Numbered from the stretch's first letter, positions 8,984 to 17,093 are shown. The stretch: DNA of 42,306 bases from Streptomyces sp. SPB074 (GCF_000154905.1 NZ_GG770539.1:6766162-6808467); one strand, 5' to 3'. Notes: a model not told the origin generated them from the letters alone. A program made the numbers and translations.

Positions 8984-9022
8984 TCCAATAGACGGCGGAT
9001 CCGATGATCAAGGAGTCGCCTG

Positions 9023-10321
9023 ATGAGTGAGACCATCACCGAGCACGGGGCCGTGGAGGAGTCGGTCGTCGAGTCGGCCGCGGAAGCGGTGTCGGACGAG
9101 CAGTTGATTGGCATGCTGGTCGACCGTGCCCGTTCCGATGGGCTTCAGCTGACCGGGGAGGGCGGGCTGCTGCGGCGGCTGACCGAGCGGGTGCTGGAGT
9201 CCGCCCTGGAGGGCGAGATCACCGACCACGTCGGCTGTGAAAAGCACGATGCGGCGGGCCGGAACAGCGGCAACTCCCGTAACGGCACGCGGGTCAAGAC
9301 CGTGTTGACCGATGTCGGGCCGGTAGAGGTGAAGGTGCCCCGCGACACCGCCGGCACCTTCGAGCCGCAGCTGGTCAAGAAGCGGCAGCGCCGTTTGACC
9401 GGTGTGGATGAGATGGTGCTGTCGCTGTCCGCGAAGGGCCTCACCCACGGTGAGATATCGGCTCATCTGGCCGAGGTGTACGGGGCGGAGGTGTCCAAGC
9501 AGACTGTCTCCACGATCACCGACGCGGTGATGGAGGGCATGGCCGAGTGGCAGTCGCGTCCGCTCGATCGCGTCTACCCTGTCGTCTTCGTAGACGCCAT
9601 CAACGTGAGGATTCGCGATGGCAAGGTCGCTAACCGGCCGATCTGCGTGGCGATGGCCGTCACCGTCGAGGGTACCCGTGACATTCTCGGCATCTGGGCC
9701 GGTGACGGTGGCGAGGGTGCCAAGCACTGGCTCCAGGTCTTCACCGAGCTGAAGGATCGCGGAGTTGAGGATGTCCTCATGCTGGTCTGCGACGGACTGA
9801 AAGGCCTGCCGGACGCTGTCGAGACGGTCTGGCCCCGCACGGTCGTCCAGACGTGCATCGTTCACTTGATTCGCAACAGCATCCGCTATCGCGCCCGGCA
9901 GGACTGGGACAGGGTCGCCAAGGACTTGAAGCCCGTTTACACGGCGCCGAGCGAGGCCGCCGCGACCGAGCGGTTCCTGGAGTTCTCCGAGAAGTGGGGC
10001 TCCAAGTATCCGGCTGTGATCAAGCTGTGGTCGGACGCCTGGGCCGAGATGGTGCCCTTCTTGTCCTTCGACGTCGAGATCCGCAAGGTCATCTGCAGCA
10101 CGAATGCGATCGAGAGCGTCAACGCCCGCATCCGCGAGGCCGTCCGGGCCCGCGGTCACTTCCCGTCGGAGGCCGCCGCGTTGAAGTGCGTCTACATGGC
10201 GCTGATGAGCCTGGACCCGACAGGCAAGGGCCGACGCCGCTGGACGATGCGCTGGAAGGCCCCGCTGAACGCCTTCCAGATCGCCTTCGAAGGCCGCCTC
10301 ACCCCCACCACCACCCACTGA
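9023..10321 (+). CDS. IS256-family (Mutator-type) transposase, intact
   Basis: 432 residues from ATG 9023, with AAGGAG 7 bp upstream. The Transposase_mut domain covers almost the whole chain. Likely DDE residues: D191 (VVFVDAINVRI), D257 (MLVCDGLKGLP) and E364 (TNAIESVNARIREA). The C-terminal WTMRWKAPLNAFQIAFEGRL is complete. It is related to, but clearly diverged from, the frameshifted product at 7021-8326 (roughly 70% identity by eye). Positions 10228-10310, coding its C-terminus, recur exactly at 11533-11615. Confidence 0.93.
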   Translation: MSETITEHGAVEESVVESAAEAVSDEQLIGMLVDRARSDGLQLTGEGGLLRRLTERVLESALEGEITDHVGCEKHDAAGRNSGNSRNGTRVKTVLTDVGPVEVKVPRDTAGTFEPQLVKKRQRRLTGVDEMVLSLSAKGLTHGEISAHLAEVYGAEVSKQTVSTITDAVMEGMAEWQSRPLDRVYPVVFVDAINVRIRDGKVANRPICVAMAVTVEGTRDILGIWAGDGGEGAKHWLQVFTELKDRGVEDVLMLVCDGLKGLPDAVETVWPRTVVQTCIVHLIRNSIRYRARQDWDRVAKDLKPVYTAPSEAAATERFLEFSEKWGSKYPAVIKLWSDAWAEMVPFLSFDVEIRKVICSTNAIESVNARIREAVRARGHFPSEAAALKCVYMALMSLDPTGKGRRRWTMRWKAPLNAFQIAFEGRLTPTTTH

Positions 10322-10423
10322 ACCTCAACAACCAAGATCGGGCCTTGACCCTGGAGTTTGAACACGTCTATGCGGCTCGGGCCAGGGTAGTTGAGGTTGG
10401 GTGGACGGTGATCTCGTAGGTGA

Positions 10424-10512
10424 TCGGCGGTATCAGGATCGGCTCAGGCGCAGGGTGGCGAGTGGGGGGGGCGGACCTTCCGGGACGGGCCGTGGTTCGG
10501 GGGCTGTTTCGA
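10424..10512. repeat. 89-bp direct repeat R, copy inside IS3 element B
   Basis: Identical over 89 bp, including a run of eight G, to 11730-11818, which lies outside the element on its right. Inside the IS3 copy it substitutes for 88 bp of OrfB coding sequence. Confidence 0.95.
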
Positions 10513-11265
10513 CCAGCCCTTTCGGCCCTTCAACGTCTCCCTTTTAAAGCTGGCGTTGAACGATTCGGCGGCGGCGTTGTCCGCGCTGGACCCGACGGCG
10601 CTCATGCTCTGCAGGACACCGGCCCGGCGGCAGGCGTCCGCGAAGGCCCCGCTGGTGTACTGGGCTCCGTGATCGGTGTGCATGATCGCCCCGTTCAGAC
10701 TGCCGCGGGTCCGTTCCGCGGCGGCGAGGGCGTCGATGACGAGCTCGGTGCGCATGTGGTCGGCGATCGCCCAGCCTGCCAGGCGGCGCGAGCACAGGTC
10801 GATCACTGTCGCGAGATAGCAGAACCGTCCGCCGCCGACGCTCAAGTAGGTGATGTCACCGACGTACTTGGTGTTGATCTCCTTCGCGGTGAAGTCGCGG
10901 CCGATCAGGTCCGGGGCCTTCGCGGTGGCCGGGTCGGCGATGGTGGTGCGGTGCCGGCGCCGCAGACGGACCCCTTCGAGGCCGATGGTCCGCATGATCC
11001 TGGCAACGCGCTTGTGGTTGACCGCCTGGCCGCCCTCGTCGCGGAGCTCGGCAGTGATCCTCGGGACTCCGTAGGTGCCGTCGGACTCCTTGTGGGCCTT
11101 GCGTATCCGGGCCGCGAGCCGGTCGTCAGCGGCCTGACGGGCCATGCGAGCCGGGGCGGTGCGACGCCAGTAATAGAAACTCGAGCGGGCGATCCCGAGA
11201 ATGTCGCAGAGCCGCTTCACGCCGTATCGGCGCTGGTGATCCTCAACGAACTGGCAGCGGTTCAC
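10428..11265 (-). pseudogene. IS3-family OrfB, C-terminus replaced
   Basis: Identical to OrfB of copy A from the GTG at 11265 through KGRKGWS (residue ~250), including all three DDE residues. The last ~50 residues are then lost: the chain runs into foreign codons (KQPPNHGPSRKVRP...) translated from the copied flank 10424-10512. The true C-terminal coding end (ITYEITVHPT...) survives beyond the patch but out of frame. The catalytic core is complete, but the protein is probably non-functional if the sequence is correct. Confidence 0.85.
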
Positions 11266-11532
11266 CAGCGCGTCTCCGTCGCGAAATACCGGGCCGCCTT
11301 GCGGAGGATGTCGCGTTCTTCCTCCAGCTCGCGGATCCTCTTGCGCGCGGCGGCCAGCTCCGCCTGAACCGGGTCACCGGCAGGCTGCGGTGCCGTTGCG
11401 GGGGCGGAATGGGCACCGGCGCGGCGTCCGTCGGCGGCCCGGATCCAGTTCCGCAGCGTCTCGGTGTTCACTCCGAGATCGGCGGCGACCGACTTGATCG
11501 TCGCTCCCGGACGCGACCGGTACAACGCGACC
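11262..11532 (-). pseudogene. IS3-family OrfA, N-terminus replaced
   Basis: Matches OrfA of copy A from VALYRSRPGATIKS to the stop, but the first ~12 codons (MKHYPAEFKADA) and upstream region are missing, replaced at 11533-11615 by a copy of the 3' end of the IS256-family transposase gene. Translation could only begin from an unrelated upstream start. Confidence 0.8.
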
Positions 11533-11615
11533 GGGCCGACGCCGCTGGACGATGCGCTGGAAGGCCCCGCTGAACGCCTTCCAGATCGCCTTCGAAGGCC
11601 GCCTCACCCCCACCA
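11533..11615. repeat. 83-bp direct repeat L, copy inside IS3 element B
   Basis: Identical over 83 bp to 10228-10310 (the 3' end of the IS256-family transposase gene), which lies outside the element on its left. Inside the IS3 copy it substitutes for 86 bp around the start of OrfA. Confidence 0.95.
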
Positions 11616-11729
11616 TCCAAACTCCAGGGTCAGGGCCCATCAGCCGTTGACTGGACAGACCCGCGTGACTGCCCTGCGGGCTACGCACGCCGGCCCGCGC
11701 CCCAGTGGGCGGTACCCGCAACAGGTCTT

Positions 11730-11818
11730 TCGGCGGTATCAGGATCGGCTCAGGCGCAGGGTGGCGAGTGGGGGGGGCGGACCTTCCGGGACGGGCCGTG
11801 GTTCGGGGGCTGTTTCGA
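11730..11818. repeat. 89-bp direct repeat R, copy right of the IS nest
   Basis: The presumed source of the patch at 10424-10512. No gene is evident here. The unit L-to-R spacing is 113 bp on the left (10311-10423) and 114 bp on the right (11616-11729), although the sequence between L and R differs. Confidence 0.9.
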
Positions 11819-11864
11819 TGCTGACCGCCGCCGCCGGCGCGACGGAGCGGATGCGGCTGGGGCG

Positions 11865-11984
11865 ATGGTGACGTCGGCACCGCATTCACACATCACGGGG
11901 GTGACCTGCGGGAATGGTGATCAGATGTGGATGCCGATGGGTCTGAATCACCTTGGTACGGTATTTAAGCTTGCTACGGGTTAA
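11865..11984 (+). CDS. Small ORF, 39 aa; weak candidate for a precursor peptide
   Basis: ATG 11865 (GGGG 4-7 bp upstream) to TAA at 11982-11984. The peptide has one Cys, one Trp, several His, Met and Thr, and reads MVTSAPHSHITGVTCGNG then DQMWMPMGLNHLG and a C-terminal LATG. G/C use in third positions is only about 58%, unlike neighbouring genes, so it may not be a gene at all. It is listed because it is the only short ORF next to the biosynthetic locus with a peptide-like composition, on the same strand 70 bp before the aldehyde dehydrogenase. No homologue recognised. Confidence 0.25.
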   Translation: MVTSAPHSHITGVTCGNGDQMWMPMGLNHLGTVFKLATG

Positions 11985-12054
11985 TGCCACACGATCAGAT
12001 GAATCGCAGGGCGTACAGGGGTGACACCGCGAAGGACTGCCGAGAATTCGGGGC
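11941..12054 (+). promoter_or_regulatory. AT-richer leader of the aldehyde dehydrogenase gene
   Basis: The stretch around 11941-11990 (TTGGTACGGTATTTAAGC, TTGCTACGGGTTAATG) is markedly lower in GC than everything around it and lies ahead of a same-strand operon, so a promoter is likely here. I could not fix -35 and -10 boxes with good spacing. Confidence 0.35.
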
Positions 12055-13875
12055 GTGGCCCTTTCCCCTTCCTCAGGTTCCGCCGGTTCTTCCGGTTCCG
12101 CCGGTGTGCTCCCGCCCACTTACCCGGTCCTGCTCGGTGGTGTGCCTGAGCTGGGTGAGGGCTGGGTGCACTGGCCGAGGAGCAGCGCGATACTGCGGGA
12201 GCCGTACGACGTGCTGGCGCTCAAGGCGCGTCTCGACCATGGTCGCGCCACCCCGGAGGACCAGGCCGACCCGCGGATCGCAGGGAGGGTTGCGCGGTCC
12301 ACCGGGGCGCAGGCGCTCGCGGCGCTGGCGCTGGCTCGTCAGGCGCAGCCCGTCTGGGCGCGGGTCCCGCTGAGTCGGCGGCTGGAATTCGTCCACGCGG
12401 TTCACCGGCTTCTCCGGGAGCGGGCTGAGGAGTTCGTCGGGGTCCTGGTGTCCGAGGGGCAGCCTGTGCGCGTGGCCCACTGGACCCTGTCGGCGGTTCT
12501 GAACCTGACACATCCGGACTCGCTGGACCATGCGCGGTCCGCCCTGGTGTGGGAGGGCTCGCAGGCGGGCCGGCGGATACGGCTGGTGCGCAAGCCGGAC
12601 GGGGTGGTGTGCCTCGACCCGGCGCGTAACGCCCCGGTGGCCACTGCCCTCGCCGGGATTCCCACCCTTGCGGGCGGCAACGCGCTGATCGTCAACGCCC
12701 CGCCGTCGGTTCCGCTCAGCGTCGCCTATCTCTTCCACGAGCTGGTCGATCCGCTGCTGTCGGAGTACGGAGCGCCGCCCGGCACGCTCAGTGTGCTCTG
12801 CGCGCCGGCCCGGCCCATGCTGCGCACGTGGCTCGACTCGCCCGACTGTGACGACATCTTCTTCTTCGGTGGTTCCCGGCAGGGCGCCGAGCTGACCAGG
12901 TCCTGTCTGGAGCACGACAAGAAGCCCATCATGGAGCTCGCCGGAAACGACGCCCTGGTGGTGTGGCGGGACGCCGATCTCCTGTCGGCTGCCGAAGCCG
13001 CGCTGGAGCGGTACCAAGGATCCGGGCAGCTGTGCCTCGCCCCAAAGTTCGCCCTGGTCCACCCGGCGGTGGCCGACGAGTTCACCGCGCTGCTGCGGAG
13101 CCGGGTGACGGCGTTGCGTGTGGGCCCGCCGGAGGACCCCGACGTCGTCCTCACCCCCGTGGTCAAGCGCGCCGAGTGCAAGGACGTGCTCGACGACGCC
13201 GTGTCCAAGGGCGCCGAACTGTTCTGCGGGGGCGAACTCGTCGATGTGGAGGGCAGGCCGACTTCTCGGGGACCGTTCATCACACCAATTCTGCTGCGGG
13301 TACGCGGGCTGCGGAAGGCCGCGACGATGCGGGCGGTGGCCGAGGAGACGTTTTACCCGCTGATGTGCCTCATCGTGCCCGAGAGCGCTTTGGACGCGTC
13401 GCGGCCCGCAGACCCCGGGCACGGAACAACAGGCGGGGGTCCTGCCGGCCCCGGGGATCGGGAGGACGCCGCGCTACTGGACGCCTTCCTCGCGTTCGTC
13501 AACGCCAACCGGTACGGACTGCGCAACTCCTTGTGGGCCCGGGACCCGGCCGTCATCCACAGGTTCACCGGTGAGGTGACCAACGGAGGCGTGCTGAAGG
13601 TCAACGACAGCCACATCGGCACCCTGCCGGTCCTTCCCATCATCGGCGGCACCGGCCTGTCCGGCGGAGTGTTCGGCGAGGCCAACATCCCGCTGCTACG
13701 CACCACCCGGCTCCAGGGCATCAGCATCGGCACCGGCGCCGAGGACCACTTCGATCACCTCGGAGCGGCCGGCCTCCAGCAGCCTTCCCCGCACCCGGAA
13801 GAAGCCACCCCCCTGCCCGGGACACGAAAGCCCGGCGCCACGAAACCCGACAAGGAAAGCAGGCACACCTCATGA
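12055..13875 (+). CDS. Aldehyde dehydrogenase superfamily protein
   Basis: 606 residues from GTG 12055; no strong ribosome binding site is visible and the Ser/Gly-rich first ~18 residues may not be translated. The ALDH fold is shown by GIPTLAGGNALIVNAPPS (cofactor region, ~residue 205), FFFGGSR, the general-base Glu in MELAGND (E294), the catalytic Cys in GSGQLCLAPK (C327) and AEETFYPLMCL. These enzymes use NAD(P) to oxidise aldehydes, or in some cases reduce acyl donors. It is longer than usual (~490) because of N- and C-terminal extensions; the tail (PGTRKPGATKPDKES) is low-complexity. Its stop overlaps the next start in ATGA, so the two are translationally coupled. It may act on an aldehyde made by the neighbouring radical SAM or oxygenase enzymes (inference). 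Confidence 0.85.
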   Translation: MALSPSSGSAGSSGSAGVLPPTYPVLLGGVPELGEGWVHWPRSSAILREPYDVLALKARLDHGRATPEDQADPRIAGRVARSTGAQALAALALARQAQPVWARVPLSRRLEFVHAVHRLLRERAEEFVGVLVSEGQPVRVAHWTLSAVLNLTHPDSLDHARSALVWEGSQAGRRIRLVRKPDGVVCLDPARNAPVATALAGIPTLAGGNALIVNAPPSVPLSVAYLFHELVDPLLSEYGAPPGTLSVLCAPARPMLRTWLDSPDCDDIFFFGGSRQGAELTRSCLEHDKKPIMELAGNDALVVWRDADLLSAAEAALERYQGSGQLCLAPKFALVHPAVADEFTALLRSRVTALRVGPPEDPDVVLTPVVKRAECKDVLDDAVSKGAELFCGGELVDVEGRPTSRGPFITPILLRVRGLRKAATMRAVAEETFYPLMCLIVPESALDASRPADPGHGTTGGGPAGPGDREDAALLDAFLAFVNANRYGLRNSLWARDPAVIHRFTGEVTNGGVLKVNDSHIGTLPVLPIIGGTGLSGGVFGEANIPLLRTTRLQGISIGTGAEDHFDHLGAAGLQQPSPHPEEATPLPGTRKPGATKPDKESRHTS

Positions 13876-14435
13876 CCACGACCTCCGGCACTCCACTGCT
13901 GCACCGCAAGATCGACGTCTGCTTCGGGCATTTCGACACGGACGGCAGCGGCTCGATCGACCGCGAGGACCTGCTCACCCTCGGTTCGCAGCTCCTGGCG
14001 AAGTTCGGTGAGCCCGCCACCTCCCCCAAGGGCACCACCCTGATGGACGGGCTGGCCCGGTTCTGGGACGCCTTGGTGGCCGCCGCCGACGTGGACGGGA
14101 ACCAGCGGATCTCCCCCGAGGAGTACCGCGCCGGTATGACCGGCGCGTTCGTCACCCCGGCCGGGGGCTTCGACACCTCACTGCTCCCCCTGGCCAAGGC
14201 GATTTGCGCGCTGCTCGACACCGACGGCGACGGAGAGGTCAACGAAAGCGAGTTCCAGGCATGGCAGGAGGTGTTCGGCACCGCGCCCGCCGACCGGGCC
14301 ACCGCGTTCCGGAAACTGGACGGGGACGGGGACGGCCGGCTGAGCGCCGACGAACTTCTCGTCGCCATCCGCCAGTACTACGTCAGCCCCGAGTCCGAGG
14401 CGGCGGGCAACTGGCTCTACGGACCGGTGGCCTGA
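13872..14435 (+). CDS. Four-EF-hand calcium-binding protein
   Basis: 187 residues. Four canonical EF-hand loops are visible: residues 22-33 (DTDGSGSIDRED), 73-84 (DVDGNQRISPEE), 116-127 (DTDGDGEVNESE) and 150-161 (DGDGDGRLSADE). All have Asp at position 1, Gly at 6 and an acidic residue at 12, except that the first ends in Asp, so probably all bind Ca2+. The layout matches calerythrin-type bacterial proteins, thought to be cytosolic calcium buffers or sensors. No signal peptide. Coupled to the aldehyde dehydrogenase by ATGA; its role beside biosynthetic enzymes is unknown. Confidence 0.92.
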   Translation: MTTTSGTPLLHRKIDVCFGHFDTDGSGSIDREDLLTLGSQLLAKFGEPATSPKGTTLMDGLARFWDALVAAADVDGNQRISPEEYRAGMTGAFVTPAGGFDTSLLPLAKAICALLDTDGDGEVNESEFQAWQEVFGTAPADRATAFRKLDGDGDGRLSADELLVAIRQYYVSPESEAAGNWLYGPVA

Positions 14436-14696
14436 ACGCCTGACCGCGCGCCGGGCCGAGCCGACCGCAGCCGCGCCGACCCACGCAAGGGGCTTGCGCT
14501 CCCGGCCGGCGGAAGCCGGCGTGCGGACCTCGGAACACCCCGTGCGAGCGGCGCCCGCCTCGCCCTTCGGCTGCTCGCCGACGGCGGCCCCCGCCCGGCT
14601 CTCCGCGCGCACACATGGCCACCTGTGCTGACGGAATGTCCAGGACCGGACATGGTCCGGCGTGATCCCTACACGCACGGCCACCGCCGCGGCCAC
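14436..14696. other. Convergent intergenic region with a possible hairpin
   Basis: Gap of 261 bp between convergent genes. GCCGGC-GGAA-GCCGGC at 14505-14520 can form a short hairpin and may terminate the EF-hand transcript. No believable gene seen. Confidence 0.35.
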
Positions 14697-15314
14697 TCAG
14701 TCGGCGGTATCGGGCTCCTGGCCGCCCGCCCGCTTCGGCTGTGGGGGTCCAGGAGTCAGCATTTCCAGGAGCAGCGCGCTCAATCGCTCGTCCGATACGT
14801 CGGGGAGGTGGTCGAAGGCACCGGAACCACGGGCCAGGACGACGCCGATGAAGGCGGCGGAGATGAGTTCGGCGCGCAGCTCCGGCTGGTCCGCGCCTTC
14901 CGCCGAAAGGCGGCGGCGCAGCGGTTCGACCACACGGCGGTGGAGCTCGGCGCGGGTGGCCAGCTGGCCCGCCGGGTCCTCGTGGGGACGGACGGCGACT
15001 TGGTAGATGGGGTTGGGACCGTGCCGCCGGGTGAGGTCGAGAATGACCGCGATCCGGCCGGGGTGGAGCAGATCGACGATTTCGAGGGAGCCGTCGCCCA
15101 TACGTAGCGTGGCGATGTAGAGCTGCGCCTTGCCACCGAAGTAGCGGGCGATCATCGCCGGGTCGACACCGGCGCGCCTGCCGATGGCCCGCGCGGTGGT
15201 GCGGTCGTAGCCGTGCTCGGCGAACAGTTCGCTCGCGGCCTTCAGCAGCCTGTCGCGGCTGCCTGCGGAGTCCCGTCTCGGCTGGCCCGCTTCAGTCGGG
15301 TTCGTCGCGCTCAT
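14697..15314 (-). CDS. TetR/AcrR-family transcriptional regulator
   Basis: 205 residues from ATG 15314, which overlaps the stop of the upstream MFS gene in ATGA. N-terminal HTH at about residues 18-64: SRDRLLKAASELFAEHGYDRTTARAIGRRAGVDPAMIARYFGGKAQLY, the classic TetR_N pattern. The ligand-binding half ends DVSDERLSALLLEML. Since it is the second gene of an exporter-regulator operon, it most likely represses that operon in response to the exported compound or an intermediate; an imperfect palindrome at 16845-16863 is a candidate operator. Confidence 0.9.
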   Translation of the reverse strand: MSATNPTEAGQPRRDSAGSRDRLLKAASELFAEHGYDRTTARAIGRRAGVDPAMIARYFGGKAQLYIATLRMGDGSLEIVDLLHPGRIAVILDLTRRHGPNPIYQVAVRPHEDPAGQLATRAELHRRVVEPLRRRLSAEGADQPELRAELISAAFIGVVLARGSGAFDHLPDVSDERLSALLLEMLTPGPPQPKRAGGQEPDTAD

Positions 15315-16804
15315 TCCGCAGGCCTTTCGTCGAGTCCGCTCAGTACCGGCCCCGGCTCCAACGACGGCGGTGTGGCCTCCGCCACCGACCCTACGTGTTC
15401 CGGGGACGGGACGGTCGTTATTGTCCGCTTGCCGCCGCGGCGCAGCGGCACGAGCACGGCCACCACAGCGCTGGCGAGCCACACGACGCAGCTGAGCAGT
15501 CCCACGGTGGTGTAGCCGCTGGAAGTGGGGTACGCCGCCCCCGCGTGGGTGTGCCCCTCCAGCACGGCTGCGCTCAACGCGCTGCCGACCGCGTAACCGA
15601 TGTACCGCAGCACCTGGTTGAAGCTCATCGCGCTGCCGGTCTCGTGGGACGGAACCGCGCGGACGAGGAAACCGGGAATCACCGCGAAAATGATCCCGAC
15701 GCCCAGGCCGGCGACGAACATGACCACCACGATCTGCGTCATGTTCTCCCGCCACAAGGTGAACATCGCCATCGCGGCGAGCAGGATCAGGCAGCTCATC
15801 GGAAGCACGGTCCGCGGCGAGGTCCGGCGCACCAGTACCGGGGTGAGCCGGTTGGCCAGGAAGCTGCCCACAGAGAAGGGGGTCAGCGCCAAACCGGCCA
15901 CGACCACCGTCTGCCCCAGCCCGTAGCCCGTCGAGGAGGGCGTCTGCACCAGCCTGGTCACGGTGGACAGCAGCAGGTACATGCCCACGCCTGCCAGGAC
16001 CGCCGCCGCGCTCGCGGTCATCACCGATCTGTCACGCACCAAGCGCAGCGCGACCAGCGGATGAGCGGTTCGCAGTTCCCACACCACCCACACGGTGAAC
16101 AGCAGCAGGGACGCGACGATCATGCCATCGACACGCGGGGAGATCCAGCCCCAGCTCTCGCCTTCGCTGATCGCCACCAGCAGCGACGCGGTGCCAGCGG
16201 TCAGCAGCACCGCTCCGAGGACGTCCAGCGGAGCGGGGGCCCGGTGCCGTGGGGCCGGCACGGCCCACGCCGCGGCGGCCAGGCCCAGTGCGCTGGCCAC
16301 CGCCCCGAGCCAGTAGGCAGCCCGCACGCCTCCCCACTGGGCCACCAGACCGGTGAGCGGATAGCCCAGGCCCACACCTGTCACCGCTGTTATGGAAAGC
16401 AGCGCTATTACCGGCACGGCCCGCCCGATGGGCAGCACGTCCCGGGCCACGGCGATGGTCAGCGGTGTGAGTCCCAGCCCGACGCCCTGAAGCGCACGGC
16501 CCACCAGCAGCGTCGCAAAGCCCAGCGGTAGCGCGGCCAGGACGCAGCCGACGACAACCAGCGCGAGTGCGCCGACGATCACGGTCCTGCGGTGCGGTCC
16601 GTCGCCGAACCTCCCCATCACCGGAGTCGCCACCGCCGCCACCAGTTGTGTGATCGTCAGTGACCACTGCGCGTCGGTCACCGACACGTGGTCCATCGCC
16701 GCGATGGAGGGGATCAGTGGGGCTCCGAGGCTGCCGATCACCGCCGTGACCAGGCAGATGAATGTCAAGCAGGGCACCAGCGCCCGCAGCCGTGCCGGCT
16801 CCAT
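15311..16804 (-). CDS. MFS drug/proton antiporter, probably 14 membrane helices (DHA2 type)
   Basis: 497 residues. ATG 16804 was chosen over GTG 16816 because GAGGAG lies 5 bp upstream of it. MFS motif A appears as GRFGDGPHRRTVIVG after helix 2, and motif C-like glycine-rich sequence as GVGLGLTPLTIAVARD and SITAVTGVGLGYPLTGLVA. Length and the spread of hydrophobic segments suit a 14-helix transporter. It probably exports the product of the neighbouring pathway or gives self-resistance. It is divergent from the oxygenase operon and forms an operon with the TetR gene. Confidence 0.9.
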   Translation of the reverse strand: MEPARLRALVPCLTFICLVTAVIGSLGAPLIPSIAAMDHVSVTDAQWSLTITQLVAAVATPVMGRFGDGPHRRTVIVGALALVVVGCVLAALPLGFATLLVGRALQGVGLGLTPLTIAVARDVLPIGRAVPVIALLSITAVTGVGLGYPLTGLVAQWGGVRAAYWLGAVASALGLAAAAWAVPAPRHRAPAPLDVLGAVLLTAGTASLLVAISEGESWGWISPRVDGMIVASLLLFTVWVVWELRTAHPLVALRLVRDRSVMTASAAAVLAGVGMYLLLSTVTRLVQTPSSTGYGLGQTVVVAGLALTPFSVGSFLANRLTPVLVRRTSPRTVLPMSCLILLAAMAMFTLWRENMTQIVVVMFVAGLGVGIIFAVIPGFLVRAVPSHETGSAMSFNQVLRYIGYAVGSALSAAVLEGHTHAGAAYPTSSGYTTVGLLSCVVWLASAVVAVLVPLRRGGKRTITTVPSPEHVGSVAEATPPSLEPGPVLSGLDERPAE

Positions 16805-16844
16805 CTCGCTCCTCACTTGGCGGCCCGAAGGATCACCACCCGAC

Positions 16845-16863
16845 GTCTACATGCGATGTCTAC
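16845..16863. promoter_or_regulatory. Imperfect palindrome, candidate TetR operator
   Basis: GTCTACATGCGATGTCTAC: arms of 8 bp with 6 matches around a GCG centre, 41 bp upstream of the MFS start and between divergent transcription units. Size and position suit a TetR-family site. Confidence 0.4.
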
Positions 16864-16972
16864 GCTTGATGATAATCCCTCCTCGCGCGTCCGTCGTAGG
16901 AACGCCTCAGCATCGAGGGAGCGGATCATCGCGGCGTCCCGCGCGCCCGCGAGATCCAGGTGGGCGGTGTGA
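16856..16972 (+). other. Short ORF resembling the start of a TetR-type protein
   Basis: 38 codons from ATG 16856: contains RRRNASASRERIIAASRA, similar to the first helix of TetR regulators, then ends at a TGA. It could be a remnant of a divergently placed regulator or mere chance; it does not resemble a modified-peptide precursor (no Cys, Arg-rich). Confidence 0.2.
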
Positions 16973-17093
16973 GGGTCCGAAACGACGGTCACACAGCCTT
17001 GGGCACGGCCCGCTGCACGTCACGGGAGCGACCGGTCAGGGCGGGCACCTCGGGCGTGGTTTTGTTCGCGCCGGAGCCCATCAGAATCTCCCC

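Larger units (their letters stand above)
10340..11638 (-). mobile_element. IS3-family element copy B, inverted and internally patched (1299 bp)
   Basis: Both terminal repeats of copy A are present in reverse order (GGGCCTTGACCC at 10340, GGGTCAGGGCCC ending 11638) with a perfect 3-bp duplication ATC at 10337-10339 and 11639-11641. The interior matches copy A essentially base for base except for two blocks. Copy A 5562-5649 (88 bp) is replaced by 83 bp at 10428-10510, and copy A 4453-4538 (86 bp) by 82 bp at 11534-11615. The replacing blocks are copies of sequence just outside the element. Confidence 0.9.
8981..11659 (+). mobile_element. IS256-family element copy B, split by an inverted IS3 copy
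   Basis: Left end near 8981 contains TGTCCAATAGACGGC; the matching right end lies beyond the IS3 insertion at 11642-11658 (reverse complement TGTCCAGTCAACGGC). Without the IS3 copy (10340-11638 plus one ATC) the element is about 1.38 kb, normal for the family. The transposase is intact. Confidence 0.7.

Noticed and set aside
9008-10318. 436-codon minus-strand ORF
   Set aside because: Lies exactly opposite the intact IS256-family transposase and has no recognisable motif.
10420-11367. 315-codon plus-strand ORF over IS3 copy B
   Set aside because: The same product is found antisense to IS3 copy A; it is a shadow of OrfB.
12073-13422. 449-codon minus-strand ORF
   Set aside because: Opposite the aldehyde dehydrogenase gene; Arg/Gln-rich composition typical of shadow frames.
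16650-17093. N-terminal extension of the first 2OG oxygenase back to 16650
   Set aside because: Overlaps the divergent MFS gene and its regulatory region, and shows no similarity to the paralogue's N-terminus.
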